Counted from the stretch's first letter, positions 27,992 to 37,948 are shown. The stretch: 64,000 nucleotides of DNA from Limnohabitans sp. Rim11 (GCF_001269365.1 NZ_CXOM01000002.1:380001-444000), one strand, 5' to 3'. A program made the numbers and translations. The notes: a model not told the origin generated them from the sequence alone.

Positions 27992-29236
27992 TTAGCGGGC
28001 CGGTGCTTCAATGGGTTCCATGAACCATGCAAGCAAAAGCCAGATTAAAGTGGCCAAGCCGCAAACCTGGAATAAAACCGTAGCGCCTCCAGCTTTCATG
28101 AGGGCGCCACCTGCGGCGCCACCGACAAAAAAGCCCAGCGACTGCAAGGTGTTGTAAAAGCCCATGGCCATGCCGCGCGCATGGGGCGGGGCCGCACGCG
28201 AGGCAATGCTAGGTTGGCAGGCTTCCAAAATATTGGAGGCGGAAAAGAAAACGCACAAAATGGCGACCATGCACCACAAATTAGGCGTACCGCCAGCCAC
28301 CAGCGCCAAACTGAACATCACCAGTGCAATGACCATGGCCGAGCCCAAGAACACAGCGCGCAAGTAGCCTTTGCGCTCAAGGGGAAAGAGGGTTTTGCCC
28401 ATGACCAAGAAACCAAAGGTCACCGCGGGCAAATAGGCCCACCAATGGTGCTCTTTGGACAAGCCTGCATCCACCAACATCTGCGGCACTGCCACCCACA
28501 TGGCCAATAAAACAGCATGAAGAACAAAGACGCCCAGATTGTTCCGAAGGGAAGGAATGTGCGTCAGAACTTCCCTCAAACTGCCCTTGGGCGTAGCAAT
28601 AGGGGCGCTTGATTCGGGCGGAACGCCCCAAATGACCACGGCCACCCCACCCAAGGCCAAGAAGCCGGTGAGCATGAACAAACCCGACAAACCCGCCACT
28701 TCGCTGAGGGCGGGCGCCAAGATCAAGGACAAAGCGAACATGAGGCCAATGCTGGCACCGACCAAGGCCATGGCCTTGGTTCTGACCACGTCACGGGTTT
28801 GATCGGCCAACAAAGCTGTGACCACCGCGGAGACGGCTCCTGCGCCTTGTAAGGATCGACCCACAATCAGGCCCATGAGGGAGTCTGCGGCAGCCGCAAC
28901 AAAACTGCCTGCCGCAAAAATCAGCAACCCAAAGACGAGGACTTTTTTGCGCCCTAGCTTGTCGGAAGCCGCGCCAAAGACCATCTGCAAGGCCCCTTGA
29001 GTGAGGCCATAGATGCCCATGGCCAAACCCACCAAGCCCGCATCGTTGCCGCCTGGGTATTTGGCTGCCTCCAAGGCAAAAACCGGTAACACGACAAATA
29101 ACCCCAGCATGCGCAGGGCGTAAATGGACGCCAGAGAAAAACTCGATCGCTTCTCTAAGGGGGTCATTTTTGACGCTGCGCTAGCTTCGGAAGCTGCTGT
29201 TTCAGGCGTAGATGGGTTGGAAAGTGGTACGGTCAT
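27992..29236 (-). CDS. MFS transporter near ssb and uvrA
   Basis: A 414-residue protein of about twelve membrane helices. The start is the ATG giving MTVPLSNPSTPETAASEASA; the open frame reaches 34 codons further but reads like spacer. Motif A is GAASDKLGRKKVLVFGL, and the N-terminal helix region LASIYALRMLGLFVVLPVFAL resembles YajR-like exporters. Placement between ssb and uvrA is conserved in Burkholderiales but the substrate is unknown. GACAAT lies about 20 bases before the start. Confidence 0.87.
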   Translation of the reverse strand: MTVPLSNPSTPETAASEASAASKMTPLEKRSSFSLASIYALRMLGLFVVLPVFALEAAKYPGGNDAGLVGLAMGIYGLTQGALQMVFGAASDKLGRKKVLVFGLLIFAAGSFVAAAADSLMGLIVGRSLQGAGAVSAVVTALLADQTRDVVRTKAMALVGASIGLMFALSLILAPALSEVAGLSGLFMLTGFLALGGVAVVIWGVPPESSAPIATPKGSLREVLTHIPSLRNNLGVFVLHAVLLAMWVAVPQMLVDAGLSKEHHWWAYLPAVTFGFLVMGKTLFPLERKGYLRAVFLGSAMVIALVMFSLALVAGGTPNLWCMVAILCVFFSASNILEACQPSIASRAAPPHARGMAMGFYNTLQSLGFFVGGAAGGALMKAGGATVLFQVCGLATLIWLLLAWFMEPIEAPAR

Positions 29237-29351
29237 AGGTTTGATGTCTTGTGACCGATTGTCCCTGATTCGAAGCAAGTTACCCAAAAAGTCGCGCGCA
29301 ATTAACAAATGCACGTCCTTTGGAAAACTTGACTTCAACGCTCAAGTTTTT

Positions 29352-29379
29352 TTGAAGTTAATATCCGTCCGTCTAGATT
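29352..29379 (+). promoter_or_regulatory. Promoter of the HiPIP gene
   Basis: TTGAAG (29352-29357) and TAGATT (29374-29379) are separated by 16 bp. The predicted start lies about 20 bases before the CTGGAG ribosome site of the HiPIP gene. Confidence 0.55.
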
Positions 29380-29403
29380 ATTACCAACCTCACTGGAGTT
29401 TTT

Positions 29404-29703
29404 ATGAAACAAACTAACCGTCGCGTTTTCATGATGCAAGTTGCACTGGGTGGCACAGCCTTGGCAGCCACGCAAGCCATGGCTCAAGCCATGGTGAACG
29501 AAAAAGACCCACAAGCTGCAGCTTTGGCTTACGCCGCTGATGCGACCAAAGTAAAGAACCCCAAGTACGCTGCTGGCCAAAAGTGCAGCAACTGCGCTTT
29601 GTACCAAGGTAAAGCCTCTGACGCCGCTGGCGGTTGCCCTCTGTTTGCTGGCAAGCAAGTGGCCGGTGCCGGTTGGTGCTCTGCCTACGCCAAGAAAGCC
29701 TAA
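29404..29703 (+). CDS. High-potential iron-sulfur protein (HiPIP)
   Basis: A 99-residue periplasmic electron carrier. The N-terminus NRRVFMMQVALGGTALAATQ is a twin-arginine signal, and the four cluster ligands are Cys61, Cys64, Cys78 and Cys92 (spacing CxxC, x13, x13), holding one 4Fe-4S cluster. Such proteins donate electrons to reaction centres or terminal oxidases in Burkholderiales. It has its own promoter, a good ribosome site and a strong terminator, so it is monocistronic and may be highly expressed. No photosynthesis or oxidase genes lie nearby. Confidence 0.93.
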   Translation: MKQTNRRVFMMQVALGGTALAATQAMAQAMVNEKDPQAAALAYAADATKVKNPKYAAGQKCSNCALYQGKASDAAGGCPLFAGKQVAGAGWCSAYAKKA

Positions 29704-29757
29704 TTGAAGGCCGCTGCAACAAGTTATGGGCCTCGCGCCCAAACTTGAAGCACCTCG

Positions 29758-29784
29758 AAAAGCCAGCAAACTGCTGGCTTTTTT
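29758..29784 (+). terminator. Strong terminator after the HiPIP gene
   Basis: AAAGCCAGC (29758-29766) pairs with GCTGGCTTT (29773-29781) over an AAACT-type loop, followed by a T run to 29784. Confidence 0.9.
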
Positions 29785-29826
29785 CATTTCAACCATTCCT
29801 TCAGTGGTGCTCTTCGTTTGGTGAGG

Positions 29827-29855
29827 CAGACAGCCTGCCCGTCTTTAGCGATAAT
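29827..29855 (+). promoter_or_regulatory. Promoter of uvrA
   Basis: CAGACA (29827-29832) and GATAAT (29850-29855) are separated by exactly 17 bp. The predicted transcription start is at 29861-29863, immediately before the uvrA TTG, so the message would be leaderless. No SOS (LexA) box with a CTG-N10-CAG spacing is evident. Confidence 0.55.
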
Positions 29856-29863
29856 CGAGGGTT

Positions 29864-32800
29864 TTGTCTGGCACCTCGATTTTGAACGCTCCCAACGCCC
29901 CCGCAAGTTTGACTGCTCTGGCCACTGCCAAAGAGAAAGTTCGCCTTTTAGAAGCCGAACTGGCGGCCGCACGGCTAGAGGCCGCAGAGTCTGCTGGTGA
30001 TACAGGCGCCTATCTGGCCAGTGCCCTGCGCCAAACGCACATCAGCGTGCGCGGTGCCCGCACTCACAACCTCAAAAACATCGACCTCGATATTCCGCGC
30101 AACCAACTGGTGGTGATCACGGGCCTGAGCGGCTCTGGCAAATCCAGCTTGGCCTTTGACACTTTGTATGCCGAAGGTCAGCGCCGCTATGTGGAAAGTT
30201 TGTCGGCCTATGCCCGCCAGTTTTTGCAACTGATGGACAAGCCCGATGTGGATTTGATCGAGGGCCTGTCGCCCGCCATCTCTATTGAGCAAAAAGCCAC
30301 CAGTCACAACCCGCGTTCTACGGTGGGCACCGTGACCGAGATTCACGACTACCTGCGTTTGTTGTTTGCACGCGCGGGTACGCCCTATTGTCCTGACCAC
30401 AACTTGGCGTTGCAAGCGCAGACCGTGAGTCAAATGGTCGATGCCGTCTTAGAGCTGCCCGAAGACACACGCCTCATGATCGTGGCGCCCATTGCGCGTG
30501 AACGCAAAGGCGAGTTTGAAAAAGTCTTTGAGCAGATGCAAGCGCTGGGTTATGTGCGCTTTCGCATCAACGGCGAAACGTTTGAAGTCGAAGATTTACC
30601 CACCCTCAAGAAAACCGAAAAGCACGACATCGATGTGGTGGTGGACCGCCTCAAAATTCGCCATGAAGCCGAAGCGCCCGCGCGCGATGCCCTGCGCCAG
30701 CGAATTGCAGAAAGTTTTGAAGCCGCTTTGCGCTTGGCAGAGCAACGCGCGGTAGCGGTTGAAATGGACACGGGCAAAGAGCACATGTTCAACGCCAAGT
30801 TTGCGTGTCCTGTGTGCCACTATTCCATTGCAGAACTTGAACCGCGCTTGTTCTCGTTCAACTCGCCCATGGGCGCTTGCACCACTTGCGATGGCTTGGG
30901 CACAACCGAAGTGTTTGACATCGACCGGGTGGTGGCCTTTCCTTCTTTGAGCTTGGCCAGTGGCGCTATCAAGGGCTGGGACCGTCGCAATGGTTTTTAT
31001 TTCAGCATGCTGGAAAGCTTGGCCAAGCATTACGCATTCGATGTCGAAGCGCCTTTTGAGTCCTTGCCAGAAACTGTGCGTCATTGCATCTTGTGGGGCT
31101 CGGGCGAAGAAGACATCAAGTTCAGTTACATCGTGGAGTCGGGTGCGTCGCAAGGCAAGCGCCTGACCAAGAAGCATCCTTTCGAAGGCATCATTCCCAA
31201 TCTCACGCGACGCTTCAAAGAAACTGACTCCAGTGTGGTGCGCGAAGACTTGGCGCGCATGCGCAGTCACCATGCTTGCGCTGATTGCAAAGGCACCCGT
31301 TTGCGCCGCGAAGCACGCCATGTGCGTGTGGGCGAGGGCGATCAAGCGCGCGCCATTTACGAAGTAAACCACGTCACTTTAGGCGAAGCCCAAACGTATT
31401 TCCAAAGCTTGAAACTGCGCGGCGCCAAAGCCGAAATTGCCGACAAAGTGGTGCGTGAAATTGGCTCTCGTTTGAAGTTCTTGAACGATGTGGGTTTGAA
31501 CTACTTAAGTTTGGACCGCAGTGCTGACTCGCTATCGGGCGGCGAAGCACAACGCATTCGCTTGGCCAGCCAAATTGGCTCGGGCCTCACGGGAGTGATG
31601 TATGTGCTCGACGAGCCCAGCATTGGTTTGCACCAGCGCGACAACGACCGCCTGATTGGCACATTGCAACACCTGCGCGACATTGGCAACAGCGTCTTGG
31701 TGGTGGAGCACGATGAAGACATGATTCGCATTGCCGACCATGTGATCGACATGGGCCCAGGTGCCGGTGTGCACGGCGGTCGTGTCATGGCGCAAGGCAC
31801 CTGTGAAGAAATTTTGCTGGCGCCAGATTCTTTAACCGGACAGTATTTGTCCGGTCGCAAAACCATTGAAGTGCCTGCCAAGCGCAATGCGCCTGGCAAA
31901 GACTTCATTGAAATTGTGGGCGCCACAGGTCACAACCTGAAAGACGTACGCGTTGCGTTTCCGGTGGGCTTGCTCACTTGCGTCACAGGTGTCTCGGGTT
32001 CAGGCAAATCAACTTTGGTGAACGAAACTTTGTACACCGCAGCGGCGCGCAGCATTCACCGTGCCCACGACGAGCCTGCTGCACACGAAGACATTTTGGG
32101 CCTGTACCACTTTGACAAAGTGATCAATGTCGATCAGTCGCCCATTGGCCGCACACCCCGCAGCAACCCCGCCACATACACCGGTTTGTTCACCCACATT
32201 CGTGACCTGATGACTGAAGTGCCTGCAGCGCGCGAGCGCGGTTATGGCCCGGGTCGCTTCAGTTTCAACGTCAATGCATCCAATGGCGGTGGCCGCTGCG
32301 AGGCGTGTCAAGGCGATGGCATGGTCAAAGTGGAAATGCACTTCTTGCCCGATGTGTATGTGCCTTGCGATGTGTGCCACGGTCAACGTTACAACCGCGA
32401 AACCTTAGAAATTTTGTACAAGGGTAAGAACATTGCCCAAGTACTGGATATGACTGTTGAAGCGGCCTACGAATTCTTCAGCGCTGTACCCGCCATTGCC
32501 CGCAAGTTGCAAACTTTGCTCGATGTTGGTTTGAGCTACATCCGCTTAGGACAAGCAGCCACTACTTTGTCGGGTGGTGAAGCACAGCGGGTGAAGTTGG
32601 CTTTGGAATTGTCTAAGCGCGACACTGGTCGCACGCTGTACATCTTGGATGAGCCCACTACTGGCTTGCACTTTGCCGACATTGCGTTGCTGCTCAAAGT
32701 GTTGCACCAACTGCGCGATGCGGGCAACACCATTGTGGTGATTGAACACAACTTGGATGTGATCAAAACGGCGGATTGGCTCATCGACATGGGCCCTGAG

Positions 32801-32908
32801 GGTGGTTCTGGCGGTGGCACGGTGGTCGGCGTCGGCACACCCGAAACGCTGGCAGAAAATCCTGACAGCTTCACAGGCAAATACTTAAAGCGCTTGCTGC
32901 AAAAATAA
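29864..32908 (+). CDS. uvrA: Excinuclease ABC subunit A
   Basis: The DNA-damage sensor of nucleotide excision repair (about 1010 residues). Two ABC modules are seen: GLSGSGKSS and [10 protein letters not shown]-loops, two LSGGEAQR signatures and two zinc-binding Cys clusters ([17 protein letters not shown]...CTTCDGLG and CEACQGDG...CDVCHGQRY). The frame has no ATG before the conserved [13 protein letters not shown]; possible starts are TTG at 29864 or 29882, giving an extra 50-residue N-terminal helix-rich extension. Neither has a strong ribosome site. A hairpin (TAAAGCGT/ACGCTTTA) follows the stop. Confidence 0.95.
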   Translation: MSGTSILNAPNAPASLTALATAKEKVRLLEAELAAARLEAAESAGDTGAYLASALRQTHISVRGARTHNLKNIDLDIPRNQLVVITGLSGSGKSSLAFDTLYAEGQRRYVESLSAYARQFLQLMDKPDVDLIEGLSPAISIEQKATSHNPRSTVGTVTEIHDYLRLLFARAGTPYCPDHNLALQAQTVSQMVDAVLELPEDTRLMIVAPIARERKGEFEKVFEQMQALGYVRFRINGETFEVEDLPTLKKTEKHDIDVVVDRLKIRHEAEAPARDALRQRIAESFEAALRLAEQRAVAVEMDTGKEHMFNAKFACPVCHYSIAELEPRLFSFNSPMGACTTCDGLGTTEVFDIDRVVAFPSLSLASGAIKGWDRRNGFYFSMLESLAKHYAFDVEAPFESLPETVRHCILWGSGEEDIKFSYIVESGASQGKRLTKKHPFEGIIPNLTRRFKETDSSVVREDLARMRSHHACADCKGTRLRREARHVRVGEGDQARAIYEVNHVTLGEAQTYFQSLKLRGAKAEIADKVVREIGSRLKFLNDVGLNYLSLDRSADSLSGGEAQRIRLASQIGSGLTGVMYVLDEPSIGLHQRDNDRLIGTLQHLRDIGNSVLVVEHDEDMIRIADHVIDMGPGAGVHGGRVMAQGTCEEILLAPDSLTGQYLSGRKTIEVPAKRNAPGKDFIEIVGATGHNLKDVRVAFPVGLLTCVTGVSGSGKSTLVNETLYTAAARSIHRAHDEPAAHEDILGLYHFDKVINVDQSPIGRTPRSNPATYTGLFTHIRDLMTEVPAARERGYGPGRFSFNVNASNGGGRCEACQGDGMVKVEMHFLPDVYVPCDVCHGQRYNRETLEILYKGKNIAQVLDMTVEAAYEFFSAVPAIARKLQTLLDVGLSYIRLGQAATTLSGGEAQRVKLALELSKRDTGRTLYILDEPTTGLHFADIALLLKVLHQLRDAGNTIVVIEHNLDVIKTADWLIDMGPEGGSGGGTVVGVGTPETLAENPDSFTGKYLKRLLQK

Positions 32909-32926
32909 AGCGTCCTGCACGCTTTA
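32906..32926. terminator. Hairpin between uvrA and pyrF
   Basis: TAAAGCGT (32906-32913) pairs with ACGCTTTA (32919-32926) around CCTGC, right at the uvrA stop. No T tract follows, so termination would be weak. It serves two convergent genes. Confidence 0.5.
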
Positions 32927-32974
32927 TGGCGTGAGGATGCTGAATTGCAAACGCGTGATTGAAGCGCGGCTGAA

Positions 32975-33817
32975 TCAGCCTTGCGCTGCAGCGCGCAACA
33001 CATCGCGCGTGCGCATGGCTTCTTTGCGCGCGGCTTGTGCGAAATCATCGCCCGATGACGCATACAAAATAGCGCGCGATGAATTCACAATGACGGCACC
33101 CGTGGTGGCGCCATTGCTTTGTCGGTAGCCCGCCTTGATCGTGGCCACCGCGTCGCCACCTTGTGCACCCACACCAGGTATAAGCAAGGGCAAAGTAGGC
33201 GCCAAACTGCGCACACGTTCAATTTCTGCAGGGTAAGTGGCACCCACCACCAAGCCCAACTGGCCGTTCAAATTCCAAGGGCCCTGCGCCAACTTGGCGA
33301 CGTGTTCATACAAAAGGGGCTGGCCTTCCACAGAAGCCAATCGTTGGTTCTGCAAATCATCGCCACCCGGGTTGGAGGTGCGGCACAACAAAAACGCGCC
33401 CTTGCCGTGGTATTTCAAATAAGGCTGCACCGAATCAAAGCCCATGAAGGGCGACAAAGTCACAGCGTCGGCACCGTAGCGCTCAAAAGCTTCTTTGGCA
33501 TATTGCTCGGCGGTAGAGCCAATGTCGCCGCGCTTGGCATCCAAAATAACGGGCACATGGGGCGCGTTGCGGCGCATGTGTTCCATGAGTTTTTCCAGCT
33601 GGTCTTCGGCGCGGTGCGCGGCAAAGTAGGCAATTTGGGGCTTGAACGAAATGGCCAAATCGGCCGTGGCGTCAACAATTTGCGCGCAAAAATCATAGAT
33701 CTTGCTGGCGTCGCCCTTGAGGCCCGCAGGAAATTTGCTGGGCTCGGGGTCCAAGCCCACACACAACAGGGAGCCGTTTTGGCGCTCGGCGCCTTGCAGT
33801 TGTTCTAAGAAGGTCAT
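32975..33817 (-). CDS. pyrF: Orotidine-5'-phosphate decarboxylase, type 2
   Basis: A 280-residue enzyme making UMP from OMP, the last step of de novo pyrimidine synthesis. The type-2 signature [20 protein letters not shown] (about residues 92-111) holds the catalytic Asp-Lys-Asp chain. The N-terminus has [18 protein letters not shown], the phosphate-binding end [15 protein letters not shown]. Length is larger than the 230-residue E. coli type but normal for type 2. The gene is convergent with uvrA and divergent from a DMT transporter. Confidence 0.96.
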   Translation of the reverse strand: MTFLEQLQGAERQNGSLLCVGLDPEPSKFPAGLKGDASKIYDFCAQIVDATADLAISFKPQIAYFAAHRAEDQLEKLMEHMRRNAPHVPVILDAKRGDIGSTAEQYAKEAFERYGADAVTLSPFMGFDSVQPYLKYHGKGAFLLCRTSNPGGDDLQNQRLASVEGQPLLYEHVAKLAQGPWNLNGQLGLVVGATYPAEIERVRSLAPTLPLLIPGVGAQGGDAVATIKAGYRQSNGATTGAVIVNSSRAILYASSGDDFAQAARKEAMRTRDVLRAAAQG

Positions 33818-33895
33818 GCTCAGATTTTAAAGGCTCAAGTCAATCACTGCGACCTTACGGACACATTTTGGCTTTTGCGCCTAAGATCTCACCCC

Positions 33896-34801
33896 ATGCA
33901 CGCTCTTACATCACGTCAATGGGTACTCTTGGCCCTGCTCACCGTCGTCTGGGGTTTTAATTGGCCCATCATGAAGCTTGGGGTAACGGGTTACCCGCCG
34001 CTGACCTACCGTGCACTCTGTCTGGTGATTGGCACACCCATCTTGGGTTTAGGTTTGCTGGCCATGAAAGTTCCGTTTCGAATTCCCCGTCAATATTGGC
34101 GCGAGCTATTCATCCTAGGGCTTTTCAACATGTTCATTTGGCACGCCCTCATCGTTTTGGCAGTTCAATATTTGTCAAGCGGCAGGTCTGCCATTTTGGG
34201 TTACACCATGCCCATTTTTTCAGCACTCTTGGGCGCCTTCATTTTTCAGAATCAGCTTTCTAAGCGAGCCTGGGGTGGCGTCGCAGCCGCCGCCTTGGGC
34301 GTGATTTTTTTACTTTGGCATGAGTTGGCCAACTTGTCAGGAAAACCCATCGGTGTGTTGCTAGCTTTAACTGCCGCTTGCGCATGGGCCATGGGCACAC
34401 AACTTTTGCGCAGAACGGCCATACCCCTGCCAACACTAACCCTGTCGTTTTGGATGTCCGCCATGACCGCATGTGTTTTGGTCATCCTGGCCACCTTATT
34501 TGAGTCAGACCAGTGGCAACCGCCCTCACAGGTTCACTGGTTCTCCATTTTTTACAACGCCATTCTTGTGTTTGGTTTTGCACATCCCGCTTGGTTTTAT
34601 TTGGCGCGCAATTTGCCGCCTCTCGCCTCCACACTCAGCGTCATGATGGTGCCCATATTGGGCGTGTTCAGTGGCTCACTGGCATTGAACGAACTGTTGC
34701 ATTGGCAAGATTGGGCCGCCACAGGCTTGATCGCCATCGCCATCGCCAGCGTTTTGTGGCCCAGTCAAAAAAAACCTGATGGCGCGCCCACTGTTTCGTA
34801 A
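33896..34801 (+). CDS. DMT-superfamily (EamA) transporter
   Basis: A 301-residue protein with ten predicted helices in two EamA repeats. The start is MHALTSRQWVLLALLTVVWG; a longer open frame adds seven residues. The motif WGFNWPIMKLG is typical of the EamA repeat. A promoter with CGGACA (33858-33863) and TAAGAT (33882-33887), 18 bp apart, places transcription start within about 8 bases of the ATG. The substrate is unknown, with amino acids or purines common for the family. It is convergent with the udg gene. Confidence 0.88.
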   Translation: MHALTSRQWVLLALLTVVWGFNWPIMKLGVTGYPPLTYRALCLVIGTPILGLGLLAMKVPFRIPRQYWRELFILGLFNMFIWHALIVLAVQYLSSGRSAILGYTMPIFSALLGAFIFQNQLSKRAWGGVAAAALGVIFLLWHELANLSGKPIGVLLALTAACAWAMGTQLLRRTAIPLPTLTLSFWMSAMTACVLVILATLFESDQWQPPSQVHWFSIFYNAILVFGFAHPAWFYLARNLPPLASTLSVMMVPILGVFSGSLALNELLHWQDWAATGLIAIAIASVLWPSQKKPDGAPTVS

Positions 34802-34813
34802 GGCACTTGCGCT

Positions 34814-35632
34814 TTATGACTGCACCAAGCTTGCCGCTAAGCACAAGTCTGCCCATGCCTTGGCCTTGTCGGCCTGGTTACGCAGCAAGTACGCCGGCGG
34901 ATAAGTCACGACCACGGGTACACCATTAAAGCTTTGGACTTCAGATCGAAGCTTGCCTAACGGCTCAGTGCTTTGCAAGAGCGCCATGGCCGCAGTTCGA
35001 CCCATCGCCAAAATGACTTTAGGTTGTACCAACGCCACTTGTCTGCTCAAGTAAGTTGCACAGTGAGATACCTCCACTGGACTGGCATTTCGCCCCGAAG
35101 GCGTGCGGCATTTAAGGGCGTGCGTTAAGTAGACTTGTTGACGCGTTAAACCCAGCGCCTTGAGCATATTGTCAAGAAGTTGGCCTGCGGGACCCGCAAA
35201 ACTAGCGCCCTCTTTGTCTTCGTCTTCGCCAGGGGCATCTCCCACCACCAGCCAATCGGCGGTCTGCAAACCTTCACCCAAAATGGCTTGTTGACGTCCT
35301 TGGCACAGGCCGCAGCCCTTGCAAGCAGACACTGCGGCTTGCAGCAAAGGCCAGTCCATCTGGGCAATGCCTTCAGGCAAGGCGCTGATGTCGACGACAG
35401 GCATTGAAACAAGCTGAGGTGCGGGTGAATTTGCTAAAGGCTTGATAGCGGGTGTATCGGCAACAGAAGAAGATGGGGCTTCATGCGTCACACTTTGAGC
35501 CATCACTGGCGACGAAACAATTGCAGTAGGAAGCTTTTTAGGCAACCAAATGCGCACGCCCATCTCTGCCAACATAGCCCGTTGGCGGTCGTCCAATTCA
35601 AAACGGGTGTCGACGTCCTGGTCTTGTGTCAT
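34814..35632 (-). CDS. Family 4/5-type uracil-DNA glycosylase
   Basis: A 272-residue repair enzyme removing uracil from DNA. The family-4 pattern is GDAPGEDEDKEGASFAGPAG (131-150), with Cys residues C104/C107, C175 and C191 as probable 4Fe-4S ligands (CKGCGLC, KCRTPSGRNASPVEVSHC). The first ninety residues are a poorly conserved Ala/Pro/Ser-rich linker after a conserved DDRQRAMLAEMGVRIW block. It is ten bases after rimI and last in the eamA-tsaB-rimI-udg operon. Confidence 0.9.
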   Translation of the reverse strand: MTQDQDVDTRFELDDRQRAMLAEMGVRIWLPKKLPTAIVSSPVMAQSVTHEAPSSSVADTPAIKPLANSPAPQLVSMPVVDISALPEGIAQMDWPLLQAAVSACKGCGLCQGRQQAILGEGLQTADWLVVGDAPGEDEDKEGASFAGPAGQLLDNMLKALGLTRQQVYLTHALKCRTPSGRNASPVEVSHCATYLSRQVALVQPKVILAMGRTAAMALLQSTEPLGKLRSEVQSFNGVPVVVTYPPAYLLRNQADKAKAWADLCLAASLVQS

Positions 35633-35641
35633 GTCTAGAGT

Positions 35642-36145
35642 TTAACGAGGATCAGACGCTATCGTCATGCGCATGACCACTGCGGACTCCCGGGTCGATC
35701 GGCTGGCAGGGTAGTAGTCTTTTCGAAGGCCAACTTGTTCAAAACCGAAGGTCTGATACAGATTTAGGGCGGGCTCATTGCTTTGCCTAACTTCCAGCCA
35801 CAAACAGTTGGCGCCTTGCTGCAAAGACCAAAGTTTCAAATATTGCAGTAAAGCTTGCGCCCAACCCTGCCGGTGAAAAGCAGGGGCGACCGTGATGTTC
35901 AGCAGGTGCACTTCGTCAACCACTTGCATGGCTACCAAATAAGCGACCAAATATTCACCCGCTTCCAATTTAAAAGCGGCATAACCGGCCTTCAATGCGT
36001 CATTGAAATTGCCAAGCGTCCAAGGATGGCTATAAGTCGTTTGTTCGACAGCCACCACCCGCAGCAAATCAGACTCAGACAAGAGCGAGAGTTGCACCTT
36101 CAAATCAGGTGCGGCTTCTTGTTTGAAATGGTCTGGCCAAAGCAT
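35642..36145 (-). CDS. rimI: Ribosomal protein S18 alanine N-acetyltransferase
   Basis: A 167-residue GNAT-fold enzyme that acetylates the N-terminal alanine of ribosomal protein S18. The acetyl-CoA motif A is RQGWAQALLQYLK and the C-terminal block NEPALNLYQTFGFEQVGLRK ends in YY, typical of RimI. The start chosen is the first ATG, adding about 15 residues to the E. coli length. It follows tsaB by about 27 bases, matching the frequent tsaB-rimI order. Confidence 0.9.
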   Translation of the reverse strand: MLWPDHFKQEAAPDLKVQLSLLSESDLLRVVAVEQTTYSHPWTLGNFNDALKAGYAAFKLEAGEYLVAYLVAMQVVDEVHLLNITVAPAFHRQGWAQALLQYLKLWSLQQGANCLWLEVRQSNEPALNLYQTFGFEQVGLRKDYYPASRSTRESAVVMRMTIASDPR

Positions 36146-36172
36146 GTTTGAAATGGGCGATAACTTTGAATG

Positions 36173-36946
36173 CTAGACAGCCATTTTGGCGGCTTTGATG
36201 GCGTCACGTTCTGCGGTAGTCTGAGCCACTTTGTCTCGGATATAAAGGGGCTGAACATGCTCTGGGGCAACGGCGTTCCCACAGACCCACTCTGTATGCG
36301 ACAGTCTTAGCAAAGCCAATGCGTGGGGCATCGAATCCGCACAAATTGTGGGGCAATTTGTTGTCATGTGAGCGGTCAAATTCAAACGATCTTTGTAGAC
36401 ATCAAAGCCGTTTCCGGCCCAGACATTGCACATCATGGGCAAATTGCTGATTGCTTGCAACATGATTTCTGGTGGGCCTACCTGCAATGGCAACACAGAC
36501 TTCCACTGGCTTTTTTCTGGCACCCATTGATAGGTGCCGGCATAAACCTCGCTCATGCGTGCATCCATGAGAACGCCCACTTGGTAGGGCAGACATTTTT
36601 CTGCTTCAGCCAAGTCCAACTTGACTCGCGCCTCTTCAGCCACCGCCATCAATGTGTCAATGGGAATGACTTTCAAGTTAGCGCCCATCGCCAAACCTTG
36701 CGCCACCGAACAGGCCGTGCGCAAGCCCGTGAATGAGCCAGGGCCATGACCAATGACCAGTGCGGTGAGATCGTTCAGTGTGAGTTCAGCTTGGCCTAAC
36801 AAGTCTTGAATCACAGGGATTAACTGTGCGGAAGCGTTAGAGCCACCCACGCCATGGTAATGCCAAGTTTGTGTGCCTCGACTCACAGCCACCGACATCA
36901 TGTCGGTGCTGGTTTCAAAAGCCAAGAATTTCAATTTTTCCGTCAT
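36173..36946 (-). CDS. tsaB: tRNA threonylcarbamoyladenosine biosynthesis protein TsaB
   Basis: A 257-residue partner of TsaD in the formation of t6A37 in ANN-decoding tRNAs. The ASKHA-fold first block is FLAFETSTDMMSVAV, and GHGPGSFTGLRTACSVAQG is the strongest family motif. The start is the internal ATG giving MTEKLKFLAFETST, which overlaps the EamA stop by four bases. TsaC-like Sua5 is encoded about 5 kb away; TsaD and TsaE are not in the window. Translational coupling to the transporter is direct. Confidence 0.93.
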   Translation of the reverse strand: MTEKLKFLAFETSTDMMSVAVSRGTQTWHYHGVGGSNASAQLIPVIQDLLGQAELTLNDLTALVIGHGPGSFTGLRTACSVAQGLAMGANLKVIPIDTLMAVAEEARVKLDLAEAEKCLPYQVGVLMDARMSEVYAGTYQWVPEKSQWKSVLPLQVGPPEIMLQAISNLPMMCNVWAGNGFDVYKDRLNLTAHMTTNCPTICADSMPHALALLRLSHTEWVCGNAVAPEHVQPLYIRDKVAQTTAERDAIKAAKMAV

Positions 36947-37890
36947 GTCTTTACCATTGCTTGGCGAACACCAAACAAAATGCCGCAGGTGACCAACGCT
37001 AGGCCAATCATTAAATTCCACGATATGGGCTCACCCAAAAGAATGGCAGCCCCCAAAGCAGACAATCCCGGCACAACTGCTGTGAGCATGGTGGATTTAA
37101 CGGGGCCATATGAGCGAATCATTTGGGTAAAACTAATGCCGGAGATGGCCACTGAGCCAACGCCCTGAAACGACACTTGCAACAAAATTTCTGTCCACGA
37201 GGCTTGAGAAAAATGACTCGGCAAGATGCCCAAAAGCACCAGTGATGTGTACAAGGGCACAAAGCTCACCAAAGCAAAGGCCGTGATGGCCATGGTCGCC
37301 TTGGCAGCATCTAAGCCAAAACGTCTAACGGTGACGCTGTAAGCAGCCCAACAAATGGACGCGCACACAAAAAATAAATCACCAATCCAAACGTCGCCGC
37401 CCTCAAAAGCTTTAAGTAAACTGGCACCACCTACCAACACATCGCCTACCAAAATGAAACCTAGACCAATGGCACGGTGTACGCCAATTTGTTCTCGCAA
37501 AAACAACCACATCAACAAGGTGGTCCATAGCGGCAAGCTGCCAGGCATCAGGACGGAGGCATGGGCAGCTGGGGCAAAAAAGAAACCGAGGTAGGCCAAG
37601 GTGGCAAACATCAACCCGCCTAAAAATCCGGCTTGAACCGTCTGACGCAGCGGCAAAGGTGACAAACCAAATAAGGATCCCACTTTTTCGCCCCTTCGCC
37701 TTGGCTCACGCATCATCCACCAAGCCCAAGGCAACAAAACCAAACTAGCGCCCAGAATACGCGCCAGTACGATGTCCAGAGGCAACAAGACATGCGAAGA
37801 GGATGCTCGGCCCACAATGATGAATGAAGTCCAGAGAACGATGGTGACCAGCGCCGACAAGCGGCCGATGTTTTGGGAAGATAAAGCCAT
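36943..37890 (-). CDS. DMT-superfamily (EamA) transporter upstream of tsaB
   Basis: A 315-residue protein with about ten helices. The start is MALSSQNIGRLSALVTIVLW. It shows the EamA pattern of a short N-terminal helix, two repeats, and the loop LMPGSLPLWTTLLMWLFLREQ. The substrate is not identifiable. It overlaps tsaB by four bases (ATGA), so it is the first gene of the operon. TATGAT lies 6 bases before the ATG on the minus strand and no ribosome site is seen, so its message may be leaderless. Confidence 0.86.
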   Translation of the reverse strand: MALSSQNIGRLSALVTIVLWTSFIIVGRASSSHVLLPLDIVLARILGASLVLLPWAWWMMREPRRRGEKVGSLFGLSPLPLRQTVQAGFLGGLMFATLAYLGFFFAPAAHASVLMPGSLPLWTTLLMWLFLREQIGVHRAIGLGFILVGDVLVGGASLLKAFEGGDVWIGDLFFVCASICWAAYSVTVRRFGLDAAKATMAITAFALVSFVPLYTSLVLLGILPSHFSQASWTEILLQVSFQGVGSVAISGISFTQMIRSYGPVKSTMLTAVVPGLSALGAAILLGEPISWNLMIGLALVTCGILFGVRQAMVKT

Positions 37891-37948
37891 GGGCCAATCA
37901 TACGACTTGTGCTTCACAGGGGCTCTGGGGGGCGGCTAGACTAAGCCT
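37891..37948. promoter_or_regulatory. 58-bp divergent promoter region, eamA / dacB
   Basis: On the plus strand TTCACA (37913-37918) and TAGACT (37937-37942) are 18 bp apart and the dacB ATG follows after six bases. On the minus strand TATGAT (37897-37902) lies six bases before the transporter ATG. Both transcripts should begin at or very near their AUG. The two promoters share one compact space. Confidence 0.65.

Noticed and set aside
30596-31372. 258-codon minus-strand frame inside uvrA
   Set aside because: It lies on the antisense of conserved ABC and zinc-finger regions, with no start signal.
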